A stretch of DNA of 42,028 nt. It comes from an uncultured Chloroflexota bacterium (GTDB taxonomy: Bacteria > Chloroflexota > Dehalococcoidia > Lucifugimonadales > UBA826). Of the stretch, positions 1-7,577 are shown in pieces. The translations under genes were made by a program, and so were the position numbers. A model generated the notes under the pieces. The model was not told the origin of the DNA. It ran no database searches and was given only the letters and a program-made list of their open reading frames with translations. How positions within the stretch are numbered: position 1 is the stretch's first letter; the number at the start of each line of letters is the position of its first letter. Location: NCBI GenBank assembly GCA_913045625.1, contig CAJWPE010000007.1:1-42028 (forward strand). Direction: 5' to 3'.

Positions 1-1154
1 CTCAATATATGGGAGCAAAATCTCCAGAAAAAATCGGAAACATTCTTTGGCAGGGTATATATTTTTCGTCCCTGGGTGGAGTAATACTTTTCATTCTATC
101 TTTCATGGGAGAACCAATTTTTAATTTTATTGGACATGACCCACTTGTTAAAGAACAACAAATTAGTTATTGGAAATTTTTAGCAATATCAGGGATATTT
201 CAAATCCAACTAGGAGCTTTAACTTCATTTTTTAATGGTAGAGGAAAAACATACCCTGTTATGTGGTCAAGTTTTGCTTCTACTTTTGTAAATATTTGTC
301 TTAACTATTGCTTAATATTTGGAAATTTTGGATTCCCTGAAATGGGAATTCAAGGTGCCGGTCTATCAACATTAATTGCTACATTTACCAATGTAAGCAT
401 CTTATCAATATTGATATTCACTTCAAAAAACAATCAAAATTTCAATGTTAGGTCTGCTTATCATTTTAATTACAAGCGATTTAAACGATTAGTAAATTTT
501 GGAATGCCTAACGGGTTTACTTTCTTCTTAAATATCACTGTTTTTACAGTATTTGTTCTATTAGTAGGAAGAATCGGGATTATTGAATTAGCTGCTGCTA
601 ACATTGCAATGAACATTTCAATGTTAGCTTTTATGCCAATGGTAGGGTTAGGAATATCTGTAATGGTACAAGTTGGCCAGTCTATTGGAGCCAACAATCC
701 AGAATTAGCTAAGCGAGCAACCTATAGCGGACTTCAAATTTCGTTCATGTACCTTTCATTTTTAGGGGCTTTCTATTTGTTTTTACCTCAGATTCTTATA
801 TATCCCTATGAAGTAAACGCATCATCTTCCGATTTTGATCAAATCTCAGAGATGACTAAAATGATTTTGAGATTCATAACCTTTTGGGGGTTCTTTGATG
901 CTCTAGGAATTATTATTTCGGCGGGATTAAAAGGTGCTGGTGACACACGATTTATCATGATAGCAGTTGGAGTAATCGGTACCTGTGTCGCAGTAATTCC
1001 AATGTTTATAGTTGTAGAAATCCTATCATTGGGAATTTACAGCGCATTTATTAATGGAACAATTTTTATGGCTACTTTAGGGATCACTTATTTAATAAGG
1101 TTCAGAGGAGGAAAGTGGCAAACAATGAAAGTAATAGAAACAGAAAGTAATTAA
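1..1154 (+). CDS. MATE family efflux transporter (5' end cut by window)
   Basis: A polytopic membrane protein of the MATE (NorM/DinF-like) family, which exports cationic drugs or metabolites by H+ or Na+ antiport. The reading frame is open to base 3. The first visible residues ([12 protein letters not shown]) match the conserved stretch after the second helix of MATE proteins, so the ATG at 9 is internal and the true start lies before the window. About 384 residues and roughly ten hydrophobic segments are visible, including the characteristic GAGDTRF loop in the C-terminal half. It converges with msrB: the two stops overlap by 4 bases. The substrate cannot be inferred. Confidence 0.85.
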   Translation, partial: QYMGAKSPEKIGNILWQGIYFSSLGGVILFILSFMGEPIFNFIGHDPLVKEQQISYWKFLAISGIFQIQLGALTSFFNGRGKTYPVMWSSFASTFVNICLNYCLIFGNFGFPEMGIQGAGLSTLIATFTNVSILSILIFTSKNNQNFNVRSAYHFNYKRFKRLVNFGMPNGFTFFLNITVFTVFVLLVGRIGIIELAAANIAMNISMLAFMPMVGLGISVMVQVGQSIGANNPELAKRATYSGLQISFMYLSFLGAFYLFLPQILIYPYEVNASSSDFDQISEMTKMILRFITFWGFFDALGIIISAGLKGAGDTRFIMIAVGVIGTCVAVIPMFIVVEILSLGIYSAFINGTIFMATLGITYLIRFRGGKWQTMKVIETESN

Positions 1155-1552
1155 TATTCTCTCTTAAGATTTAAAGATGCCGAATTAATACAATATCTCA
1201 ATCCTGTTGGAGCCGGCCCATCAGGAAAAACATGGCCTAAATGTGCTCCGCAGTTTTTACACGTTACCTCAGTTCTAATCATTCCATATGAAGTGTCAGA
1301 TTCTTCAACTATATTTTTTAAATCTAATGCATCAAAAAAACTAGGCCAGCCACACATAGAATCGAATTTAGTATCAGAAGAAAACAACTCAATTTCACAA
1401 CAAATACATTTGTAAACACCAGAATCAGTTACATTCCAATATTCTCCTGTAAAAGCACGCTCAGTTGCCTTATTTCTTGTAACTTCATACTGAATTGGAG
1501 TAAGAAGTTTTTTGTACTCTTCATCTGATAATGGTTGTTGATTCTCTGACAT
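1151..1552 (-). CDS. msrB: Peptide-methionine (R)-S-oxide reductase MsrB
   Basis: Reduces methionine-R-sulfoxide in proteins and so repairs oxidative damage. The 133-residue length is normal for a single-domain MsrB. All signature residues are visible: zinc-binding CxxC pairs at Cys49/Cys52 and Cys98/Cys101, a candidate resolving Cys67 in the CGWPSF motif, and the catalytic Cys121 in RYCIN near the C-terminus. It lies 24 bases downstream of the ssuD-like gene on the same strand with no terminator seen between them. It is therefore probably the second gene of a sulfur-related operon driven from the attenuated leader at 2660-2840. There is no signal peptide, so it should be cytoplasmic. Confidence 0.95.
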   Translation of the reverse strand: MSENQQPLSDEEYKKLLTPIQYEVTRNKATERAFTGEYWNVTDSGVYKCICCEIELFSSDTKFDSMCGWPSFFDALDLKNIVEESDTSYGMIRTEVTCKNCGAHLGHVFPDGPAPTGLRYCINSASLNLKREY

Positions 1553-1576
1553 TTGAAGTTTCAGACCTCATACTCT

Positions 1577-2659
1577 TTAGTTTTCATATTTATACACTTT
1601 TTCTCTTAACATTGGAATTAAATCTTTACCCCAATATTTCGCATCATTAATTGGATCAAATCCTCTAATTAATAATGTTGATGCACCTAATTTGTAATAT
1701 TCAAGCAAAGCATCAGAAACTTGGTCAGCTGTTCCTACCAATGCTGTTGAATTACCCGTTCCACCTGTAGCTGCAGCAATAGGCATAAATAACCGCTGAT
1801 CAAGCACCTCACCACGTTTTGCAAAATCAACTAATCTCTGTGAACCCGTAGCAGAAACTGCAGAGATATTGGAGTTAGTTTTAGGATCAACAGATTCCAA
1901 AACAGAATAAGCCCGATCCCATGCCTCAGCTTCTGTATCAGCAACAATAGGTCTAGTGGAAACTGAAAATCTTATTTCATCAGGGTTTCGGCCTGATTTT
2001 TTTGCTCTTAATCTAAAATCATCAATCTTTTTTTCTACCTCTGCTAACGGTTCTCCAAAAGTCGCATACACATCACATTCTCTAGCGCCAACATTTAATG
2101 CCGCTTCAGAAGATCCTCCAAAATAAATAGGAATTCTAGGTTGTTGATAACATTTAATTGAACTTACAGCATTTCTGAACTGATAATGAATTCCATTAAA
2201 ATCAAAGGGGGAGTCTTCTGTCCAAATTCTTTTTAAAATGTACATAAACTCACCAGATCTATCATATCTAGAAGATTTATCTAAATAATCTCCATCCATC
2301 ATTTGTTGATCATCTGATCCACCTGAAATAATGTGGATGGCAATTCTTCCGTTTGTTAACTGATCAAACGTAGCCGCCTTTCTAGCCAAAACAGTAGGGC
2401 TAACAAAACCAGGACGGTGTGCAATCAAAAATCCTACTTTTTTTGTATGAGCAGCTGCATGCATTGCTACTATAAAACCATCGGCTGAATTTGAAGAATA
2501 ACCAACCAATACTTTGTCAAAACCACTATCGTCGTGTGCTTTAGCAAAATCTATGATGTGATCGCCGTCAATACCAGAACCAATTACACTAACTTGACTC
2601 TTGGATGATACGTTTTTCTCGGGTGCCGCACCAATCATTCCTATGATTTCTAAACTCAT
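1577..2659 (-). CDS. ssuD: SsuD-like FMNH2-dependent alkanesulfonate monooxygenase (luciferase-like family)
   Basis: A bacterial luciferase-like TIM-barrel flavoprotein. The region around HIISGGSDDQQ and SSRYDRSGEF resembles the SsuD/MsuD branch, which uses FMNH2 and O2 to desulfonate alkanesulfonates and release sulfite for cysteine synthesis. The start is set at 2659, not at the longer frame beginning at 2707, because a strong GGAGG lies 5 bases before this ATG and the extra 16 codons are the terminator hairpin and its T-run. The resulting 360 residues fit the family. The divergent ssuE-like gene at 2859 would supply reduced flavin, and msrB follows. Expression is probably set by the leader-peptide attenuator immediately upstream. 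The exact substrate (alkanesulfonate, dimethylsulfone or another organosulfur) is not determined. Confidence 0.85.
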   Translation of the reverse strand: MSLEIIGMIGAAPEKNVSSKSQVSVIGSGIDGDHIIDFAKAHDDSGFDKVLVGYSSNSADGFIVAMHAAAHTKKVGFLIAHRPGFVSPTVLARKAATFDQLTNGRIAIHIISGGSDDQQMMDGDYLDKSSRYDRSGEFMYILKRIWTEDSPFDFNGIHYQFRNAVSSIKCYQQPRIPIYFGGSSEAALNVGARECDVYATFGEPLAEVEKKIDDFRLRAKKSGRNPDEIRFSVSTRPIVADTEAEAWDRAYSVLESVDPKTNSNISAVSATGSQRLVDFAKRGEVLDQRLFMPIAAATGGTGNSTALVGTADQVSDALLEYYKLGASTLLIRGFDPINDAKYWGKDLIPMLREKVYKYEN

Positions 2660-2669
2660 TTTTTCCTCC

Positions 2670-2704
2670 AAAAAAAAAAGCCCCACCCTTTGAAAGAGTG
2701 GGGC
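2670..2704 (-). terminator. Intrinsic terminator in the ssuD leader (attenuator)
   Basis: Read on the minus strand, GCCCCACTCT and AGGGTGGGGC form a 10-bp stem with one mismatch and a 5-base loop, followed by ten consecutive T. The T-run abuts the GGAGG ribosome-binding site of the ssuD-like gene. No minus-strand gene lies upstream for it to terminate except the 26-codon leader ORF, so it most likely acts as a conditional terminator. Its 5' arm can alternatively pair with GGUGGG inside the leader ORF (2731-2736). Confidence 0.85.
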
Positions 2705-2736
2705 CATTAATTAACTAACTAGTTAATATTCCCACC
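2697..2736 (-). promoter_or_regulatory. Candidate antiterminator pairing in the ssuD leader
   Basis: In the minus-strand RNA, GGUGGG (2736-2731, inside the Arg-Trp-Glu codons of the leader ORF) is complementary to CCCACU (2702-2697, the 5' arm of the terminator), giving five Watson-Crick pairs and one G-U. The two structures exclude each other. A ribosome held at the third Cys codon would leave GGUGGG free, whereas a ribosome reaching the stop codon would cover it and allow the terminator to form. The pairing is seen in the sequence; the switching is inferred. Confidence 0.6.
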
Positions 2737-2803
2737 TATTTTTTAGACAACAACAACTAAAACTAAATTGCTGAGTACATTCGATTGTGAGAATTTTTAA
2801 CAT
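2723..2803 (-). CDS. Cysteine-rich leader peptide (26 aa) of the ssuD attenuator
   Basis: A short ORF in the 5' leader of the ssuD-like gene: ATG at 2803, TAA ending at 2723. It contains four Cys codons, three of them consecutive (TGT TGT TGT, codons 17-19), then LKNRWEY and the stop. The terminator begins about 18 bases after the stop. This is the arrangement of an amino-acid leader-peptide attenuator of the trp/his type, here set to sense charged tRNA-Cys, in front of a sulfur-scavenging gene. No Shine-Dalgarno precedes the ATG, and the promoter places the transcript start on or near the ATG itself, so the peptide is probably translated from a leaderless mRNA. The peptide itself probably has no function. 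Caveat: the Cys run lies in a (TTG)n-like simple sequence. Confidence 0.75.
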   Translation of the reverse strand: MLKILTIECTQQFSFSCCCLKNRWEY

Positions 2804-2809
2804 GATGGG

Positions 2810-2837
2810 ATAATATACAATTCTTCTCGATTGTCAA
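2810..2837 (-). promoter_or_regulatory. Sigma70-type promoter for the Cys leader/ssuD/msrB
   Basis: On the minus strand a perfect -35 TTGACA (2837-2832) is separated by 16 bases from the -10 TATTAT (2815-2810). The seventh base after the -10 is the A of the leader-ORF ATG at 2803, predicting a leaderless transcript. The -10 overlaps a TAATAT that could serve the divergent ssuE-like gene. Confidence 0.75.
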
Positions 2838-2858
2838 ATTTTTTCAGGAGTATTTAAT

Positions 2859-3374
2859 ATGAAAAAAGTATCCACACTTATTCTTGCTAGCCCATTTCCA
2901 CAATCATCTTCAGAAAAAATTGCACGTCAATTAGAAAAATCATTGAGTACGGATTGGACTTTTGAAGAAATTGATTTATCCACCCTACCTGCAAATGATT
3001 TACTTTTAAGAACCAAAACTCCTAGTGAAAAATTTAATCATTCAGTTAAACAAATTATGGATTCAGATTTAATAATTATTGCTACACCAACTTATAGAGC
3101 TACATATACAGGACTATTAAAGGTTTTTTTTGATCTGTTACCACAAGATTGCCTAAAGGGAAAAACCAGTATGCTTATTCAAACTGGCGGTAGCCCAGAT
3201 CATTTTCTCTCTATAGAAATGGGTTTAGTGCCATTAGTAAGAAGCTTGGGATCAAATATAATTTCTCAAACTATTTATTCGTCACCTTCAGATTGGGACA
3301 AAAGCGGAGAAATTAGCATTGAATTATCTTCAAAAATTTCTTCAGCCTCAATCGAAATACAAAAACAAATTTGA
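2859..3374 (+). CDS. ssuE: SsuE-like NAD(P)H-dependent FMN reductase
   Basis: A flavodoxin-fold reductase that makes FMNH2 for two-component monooxygenases. At 171 residues it is slightly shorter than typical SsuE. The motif TPTYRATYTGLLK (76-88), then LLPQDCLKGK (93-102) and GGSPDH (110-115), matches the SsuE branch of the NADPH-dependent FMN reductase family. AGGAG lies 7-8 bases before the ATG. It is divergent from the ssuD-like gene with only about 200 bases between the coding regions, which fits a reductase/oxygenase pair. No attenuator is seen on this side of the divergent region. Its TGA stop abuts the stop of the convergent CitE-like gene. Confidence 0.85.
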   Translation: MKKVSTLILASPFPQSSSEKIARQLEKSLSTDWTFEEIDLSTLPANDLLLRTKTPSEKFNHSVKQIMDSDLIIIATPTYRATYTGLLKVFFDLLPQDCLKGKTSMLIQTGGSPDHFLSIEMGLVPLVRSLGSNIISQTIYSSPSDWDKSGEISIELSSKISSASIEIQKQI

Positions 3375-4271
3375 TCAAATAATTCCTAATTTTTTACACA
3401 TTTCCAACATTTCTATCGCGGTTTTTTCATGAGCAATATCAACCATTCCTCCCTGAAAATTCACTGCAGCTCCACCCTCTGATCTAACTTGATCCATAGC
3501 AGAAACTAAATATTGCCACTCTTCTATTTCTTGTCTCGATGGAGTAAAAACATCATTAACTATAGGAACATGAGATGGATGAATCACCGTCATGCCTGTA
3601 TAGCCAATATTACGAGATTGTATTGCAAAATTTCTTAATCCATCATGATCATTAATATCTTGCCACAAACCTGTTACTGGATATTGAATTCCAGCAGCTT
3701 TCGAATCTAATAAAACCTTAGATCTCAAATACAAAGTTTCTTGTCCGTCTGGAGTCCATCTGTACCCTACGGCTCTAGCAATATCACCACCTCTACCTCC
3801 AGCAGCACCCATATGAGCAATCCTTTTAGATGAAACTGCTATTTCATATGCAAATCTCAGAGCAAAAGCAGTCTCTAATATAGGATCAATAAATATAGAC
3901 CCCTGAGGTAACCCTTTCTTTTCTTCTTCAAGACTCAACATTTCATCTAATTGTTTTACATCATCTAAACTTTTCACCATGGGTAAAGTGATTCCATATA
4001 ATCCTTTCTGAACTACATGACTAACATCATCTTGGGTAAGGCCACTACCAATTTCATTCACTCGTACAAATATAGATACTCCAGTAAGAGAAATTTCTTC
4101 AATTAAATTGGAGGCAATTTTTCTAGCTTTACTTTTTTCATCCAAAGGAACGGAATCTTCAATATCTAAAATCAAAGCATCAGAACCATATTTAGGTGCT
4201 TTTCTAATCCAGTCTTCTTTATTAGCAGGAACATACATTACTGTTCTAAGCGGTTTTGGAAGATTTTCCAT
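3375..4271 (-). CDS. CitE-like HpcH/HpaI family CoA-ester lyase
   Basis: A TIM-barrel lyase of the citrate lyase beta-subunit-like family, whose members cleave malyl-CoA, beta-methylmalyl-CoA or citramalyl-CoA, or hydrolyse malyl-CoA. The 298-residue length is typical. The family start (VMYVPAN, 11-17) and the acidic DIEDSVP segment (36-42) are visible, and PILETAF carries a likely metal-binding Glu. It starts 2 bases after the stop of the CoA-transferase at 4274-5509, so the two are cotranscribed. A CoA-transferase plus a CitE-type lyase would activate a hydroxy-acid such as malate or citramalate and split it to acetyl-CoA plus glyoxylate or pyruvate. That substrate assignment is inference. 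Confidence 0.85.
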   Translation of the reverse strand: MENLPKPLRTVMYVPANKEDWIRKAPKYGSDALILDIEDSVPLDEKSKARKIASNLIEEISLTGVSIFVRVNEIGSGLTQDDVSHVVQKGLYGITLPMVKSLDDVKQLDEMLSLEEEKKGLPQGSIFIDPILETAFALRFAYEIAVSSKRIAHMGAAGGRGGDIARAVGYRWTPDGQETLYLRSKVLLDSKAAGIQYPVTGLWQDINDHDGLRNFAIQSRNIGYTGMTVIHPSHVPIVNDVFTPSRQEIEEWQYLVSAMDQVRSEGGAAVNFQGGMVDIAHEKTAIEMLEMCKKLGII

Positions 4272-4273
4272 AT

Positions 4274-5509
4274 TTAAATTACCCCGTCATTTTTTAATTG
4301 ATTTATAGTTTCTATATCTAGACTGAGCAATTTCCCAAATATTTCTTCATTATGCATTCCTAAAGTTGGTGCCCCATCTGAATCTGGAAGTTCTACGCCT
4401 GAAAATTTTACTGGAAAACCTGTAGAGATACCTGGAACAGAATCTTTAAATGCAGCACTTTTCATATTTCTCAATGTTCCCCTATCCCAATAATGCTGAT
4501 CTTTAATGACTTCTTCTACTGATCTTACTGGTCCACAGGGAATGCCTCCATTTTCTAATCGCTCTAAAGCTTCAGATCTAGTGAATTTTGATAAAATTTG
4601 CTGAATTGAAGCCACAGCTTTATTGATGTTTTTGTTTCTAGCGAAAAAAGTAGAAAATTCAGGATTTTCTACTAATTCAGGAGCATTTAGGGCTTTAGAT
4701 AAATTTGCCCATTGATCATCACTAGCTGCAGTAATAGTTATCTCTCCATCTTTAGTTGTAAAGTTGCCGGAAGGACTTCCTCTAAGAATATTTCCCATTC
4801 TTACCGGCTCTCCATTCATAAGGTCTTCTTCCAAAGTATCCATCATGATTAGAGAAGTTAAAGTATCCATCATTGAAACATCTAAATATTGACCTTGGCC
4901 TGTTTTTTCTTTCTGTCTTAATGCAGCTAATATAGAATAACAAGCAAATAATGGGGTTACTAAATCTCCAATTAAAAACCCAACTTTTGTAGGAGGACCA
5001 TCAGTAAATCCGTTAATGTCCATCAATCCACTCATTCCTTGAATCTGTGGATCTTGAGCTCTTTTTTTAGAATAAGGTCCAGTTTGACCATATCCAGAAA
5101 TAGATGCATAAATTATTTCTGGATTTTCTTTTACAACATCTTCATAACCCAACCCTAACCTCTTCATAGCGCCAGGAGCTAAATTTTCTACTAAAACATC
5201 GCTTTCTTTTGCTAACTCCAAAAACATTTGCTTACCTTTTGGATTTTTCAAATTTAATGTAATGCTTTTTAAACCTTCAGACCTTTTTATAAATCTAGTA
5301 GATAAATGATTGTCAGATTCCTGATTTTCAAAATAACCATCTGGAGTTACAAAAGGACCATTTTGTCTCGTCGGATCTCCAGATCCAGGGACTTCTACTT
5401 TAATAGATTCTGCTCCTAATCTTGCTAAATTAAGAAGAGTGTAAGGACCAGCCAAAAAGACTGTGACACCCAAAACTCTTATATCCCCTAGCAAAGATTC
5501 ATTATTCAA
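4274..5509 (-). CDS. Family III CoA-transferase (CaiB/BaiF)
   Basis: Transfers CoA between carboxylic acids. At 411 residues it has the usual length. The N-terminus (VTVFLAGPYTLLNLARLGAE, then IKVEVPGSGD) is the family's nucleotide-binding start, and GQGQYLDVSMMD carries the acidic residues near the active site. GGGAGA precedes the ATG. It is the first gene of a two-gene operon with the CitE-like lyase. Candidate roles are itaconate, malate or citramalate activation, judged only from that partner; the acyl specificity of this family cannot be read from sequence by eye. Confidence 0.9.
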   Translation of the reverse strand: MNNESLLGDIRVLGVTVFLAGPYTLLNLARLGAESIKVEVPGSGDPTRQNGPFVTPDGYFENQESDNHLSTRFIKRSEGLKSITLNLKNPKGKQMFLELAKESDVLVENLAPGAMKRLGLGYEDVVKENPEIIYASISGYGQTGPYSKKRAQDPQIQGMSGLMDINGFTDGPPTKVGFLIGDLVTPLFACYSILAALRQKEKTGQGQYLDVSMMDTLTSLIMMDTLEEDLMNGEPVRMGNILRGSPSGNFTTKDGEITITAASDDQWANLSKALNAPELVENPEFSTFFARNKNINKAVASIQQILSKFTRSEALERLENGGIPCGPVRSVEEVIKDQHYWDRGTLRNMKSAAFKDSVPGISTGFPVKFSGVELPDSDGAPTLGMHNEEIFGKLLSLDIETINQLKNDGVI

Positions 5510-5608
5510 ATTTTTCTCCCGTACGATATTTTTTATTTTCTGTATGATTGTGCAAACTTGTAGTATTAAATCAACTTTTTCTATCGATCACAAATTTAGA
5601 GGAATACA

Positions 5609-6526
5609 ATGAGAATAGTTTTAATAGGTCAAGCTGCATTTGCAAAAGATACCTTATCAGCTTTAATCGAAAAGAAAGAAAATGTCGTAGGTGTATTTTG
5701 CCCTCCGGATAAAGATACTAATAAACCAGATCCCGTGAAATCTCTTTCACTAGAACACTCAATTGATGTGCTCCAATTCAAAAGAATGCGATCTGAAGAA
5801 GCCATCAATACTTTTAAAGAATTAAAACCAGATTTATGTGTAATGGCATTTGTCACAGACATTATTCCAAATCAAATTCTTGAATATCCAAAATTTGGAA
5901 CAATTCAATATCACCCCTCTCTTCTTCCTGAACATCGTGGCCCTAGTTCTATAAACTGGCCTATTATTCAAGGTAAAAAAACCACTGGTTTAAGTATTTT
6001 TTGGCCTGATGACGGATTAGATACTGGGCCAATTTTATTACAAAAAAAAGTTTCAATTGAAAAAAATGACACTTTAGGAACTTTATACTTCAATAAACTA
6101 TATCCATTAGGAATTCATGCGATATTAGAATCTATAGATTTAATAAGATCAGGGCAAGCTATCAAAACTCCACAAAATCATTCCTTAGCTACATATGAGG
6201 GCTGGTGTAAATCTGATGATGTAAAAATCGATTGGAGTGCAGATAAAAATTCAGTTTTTAACTTAATTAGAGGAAGTGACCCAAGTCCTGGAGCAAACAC
6301 AAGATTTGAAAATCATATAGTGTCTTTATTTGATGCTGAACTCCAAGATCAGAATTCAAATCTGTCACCAGGAACAATCAACCAGATCACAGACAGTCAA
6401 TTTTCTATAGCTGTAAAAAATGGAAACATCAAAGTTTCAAGGGTTAAAATTAACTCAGGTAAAAAAATTAACAGTGGGGATTTCATAAAAAAATTAAATA
6501 TTACTGAAGGGGATCGTTTTAATTAA
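5609..6526 (+). CDS. Stand-alone 10-formyltetrahydrofolate hydrolase/formyltransferase domain protein (ALDH1L N-domain-like)
   Basis: A 305-residue formyltransferase-fold protein. It resembles the N-terminal hydrolase domain of animal 10-formyl-THF dehydrogenase (ALDH1L) more than methionyl-tRNA formyltransferase: the segments YHPSLLPEHRG, SINWPIIQG, IFWPDDGLDTG and ATYEG follow that protein closely. His102 and Asp138 sit 36 residues apart, like the catalytic His106/Asp142 of ALDH1L1. The Asn that precedes this His in Fmt is replaced (IQYH). The aldehyde-dehydrogenase half is absent. GAGGA precedes the start. It diverges from the CoA-transferase and converges on the PAC2 gene. It could hydrolyse or transfer a formyl group from 10-formyl-THF; the acceptor is unknown. 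Annotation pipelines may call it fmt. Confidence 0.75.
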   Translation: MRIVLIGQAAFAKDTLSALIEKKENVVGVFCPPDKDTNKPDPVKSLSLEHSIDVLQFKRMRSEEAINTFKELKPDLCVMAFVTDIIPNQILEYPKFGTIQYHPSLLPEHRGPSSINWPIIQGKKTTGLSIFWPDDGLDTGPILLQKKVSIEKNDTLGTLYFNKLYPLGIHAILESIDLIRSGQAIKTPQNHSLATYEGWCKSDDVKIDWSADKNSVFNLIRGSDPSPGANTRFENHIVSLFDAELQDQNSNLSPGTINQITDSQFSIAVKNGNIKVSRVKINSGKKINSGDFIKKLNITEGDRFN

Positions 6527-6529
6527 AAT

Positions 6530-7447
6530 CTATTCGGGATCATTTTCAAATTTTTCCCCCATCTGATTCAAAAAATCTTCAACATCAGCAGATAGGTTTA
6601 CTGAAGAGGCTTCTACGTCATCTTTTTCATCAGACTCTGTCTTGGAAAGAACTCTGTCATAATATGTCTCTAATTGTTTGATTAGAGTACCAACTTCACC
6701 AGTATAGTCTATAGATTTATCTATATCTTTATACTGTTGTACCCCAAAATCTTTATTAATAATTTCCTCAGAAAATCCGTACACAGCACACAAAACTTCT
6801 AATAATCTTGCTGCACCCAAATGATCTCTATCCAACTGAACGTATTGAGGTAAATGAGCCATCAAAGTTGAATTAGGAATATTATTCTCAGAAAAATGTT
6901 GATTAACCAAGTTTAAAATTGATGTCGGCCCTTGATAAGTGCTTTTTCTAGCTTTTAAAACTTCTGAGGCTGCTTGCTCCTGTTCAGGTTTCATGGATCC
7001 TGTGACTAAAATTGGTCGAGTATGTGGAACAGAATCATACATACCACCAATTCGAACAAATTCTGAAACATTGGCAAATTTAAATAAAGCTAAAATTGAA
7101 TCGACATATTCTTCTGCATTTTGATGTGGCTCTCGAATATGTAAAAATAACAAATTTTTCTTTAAAGTAGCGTCATAACTATGATGTACGTACGTATTAG
7201 GAACATTTAAAACTCTTTGACCATTTTTCACCTGTGCTCTAGGCCTATACCTAGTGAAATCAAAATATTTACCTGGTTTTTCAAGCTTGCCAATCTCTTT
7301 AGCTTCTAAATTCTCTTGTAATTTATTTAATGCGACCGTTCCAACTCGACCAACATCAATCCATGGCCTGAGCATAGCAAAAACAATTGTTTCAGAATCT
7401 GAAAAATCAGGTACTGGTTCTATTAATTCAAAATCACCTACATTCAT
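6530..7447 (-). CDS. PAC2 family protein
   Basis: A 305-residue soluble protein of the PAC2 (proteasome assembly chaperone 2-like) family found in Chloroflexota, Actinobacteriota and archaea. Family-like segments are FAMLRPWIDVGRVG near the N-terminus, FVRIGGMYDSVPHTRP (a glycine-rich loop in mid-protein) and the LMAHLPQYVQLD region. The C-terminal 50 residues are acidic and low in complexity. Its role in bacteria is not established; a link to protein turnover is only suggested by the family name. It converges on the formyl-THF hydrolase-like gene with a 3-base gap. Confidence 0.75.
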   Translation of the reverse strand: MNVGDFELIEPVPDFSDSETIVFAMLRPWIDVGRVGTVALNKLQENLEAKEIGKLEKPGKYFDFTRYRPRAQVKNGQRVLNVPNTYVHHSYDATLKKNLLFLHIREPHQNAEEYVDSILALFKFANVSEFVRIGGMYDSVPHTRPILVTGSMKPEQEQAASEVLKARKSTYQGPTSILNLVNQHFSENNIPNSTLMAHLPQYVQLDRDHLGAARLLEVLCAVYGFSEEIINKDFGVQQYKDIDKSIDYTGEVGTLIKQLETYYDRVLSKTESDEKDDVEASSVNLSADVEDFLNQMGEKFENDPE

Positions 7448-7509
7448 ACTTAAATTTTCCTAAAATTTAAGCGATTATACAACAGTAGAATTCTCTCAAA
7501 AAATTACTG

Positions 7510-7540
7510 TTGCAATTATATTTGTGTTTCCTTGTATAAT
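7510..7540 (+). promoter_or_regulatory. Putative promoter of the tandem CoA-transferase genes
   Basis: TTGCAA (7510-7515), 19 bases, then a perfect TATAAT (7535-7540), about 37 bases before the chosen start at 7578. The spacer is longer than ideal. It lies inside the longer upstream reading frame from 7524, which supports the shorter protein start. Confidence 0.5.
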
Positions 7541-7577
7541 CCCAATATTTCTAGAAGATAAAAACAAGGATGCTATC

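Noticed and set aside
2660-2707. N-terminal extension of the ssuD-like protein (MAPLFQRVGLFF...) from an upstream ATG at 2707.
   Set aside because: Those codons are the terminator hairpin and its T-run; the GGAGG and family alignment support the start at 2659.
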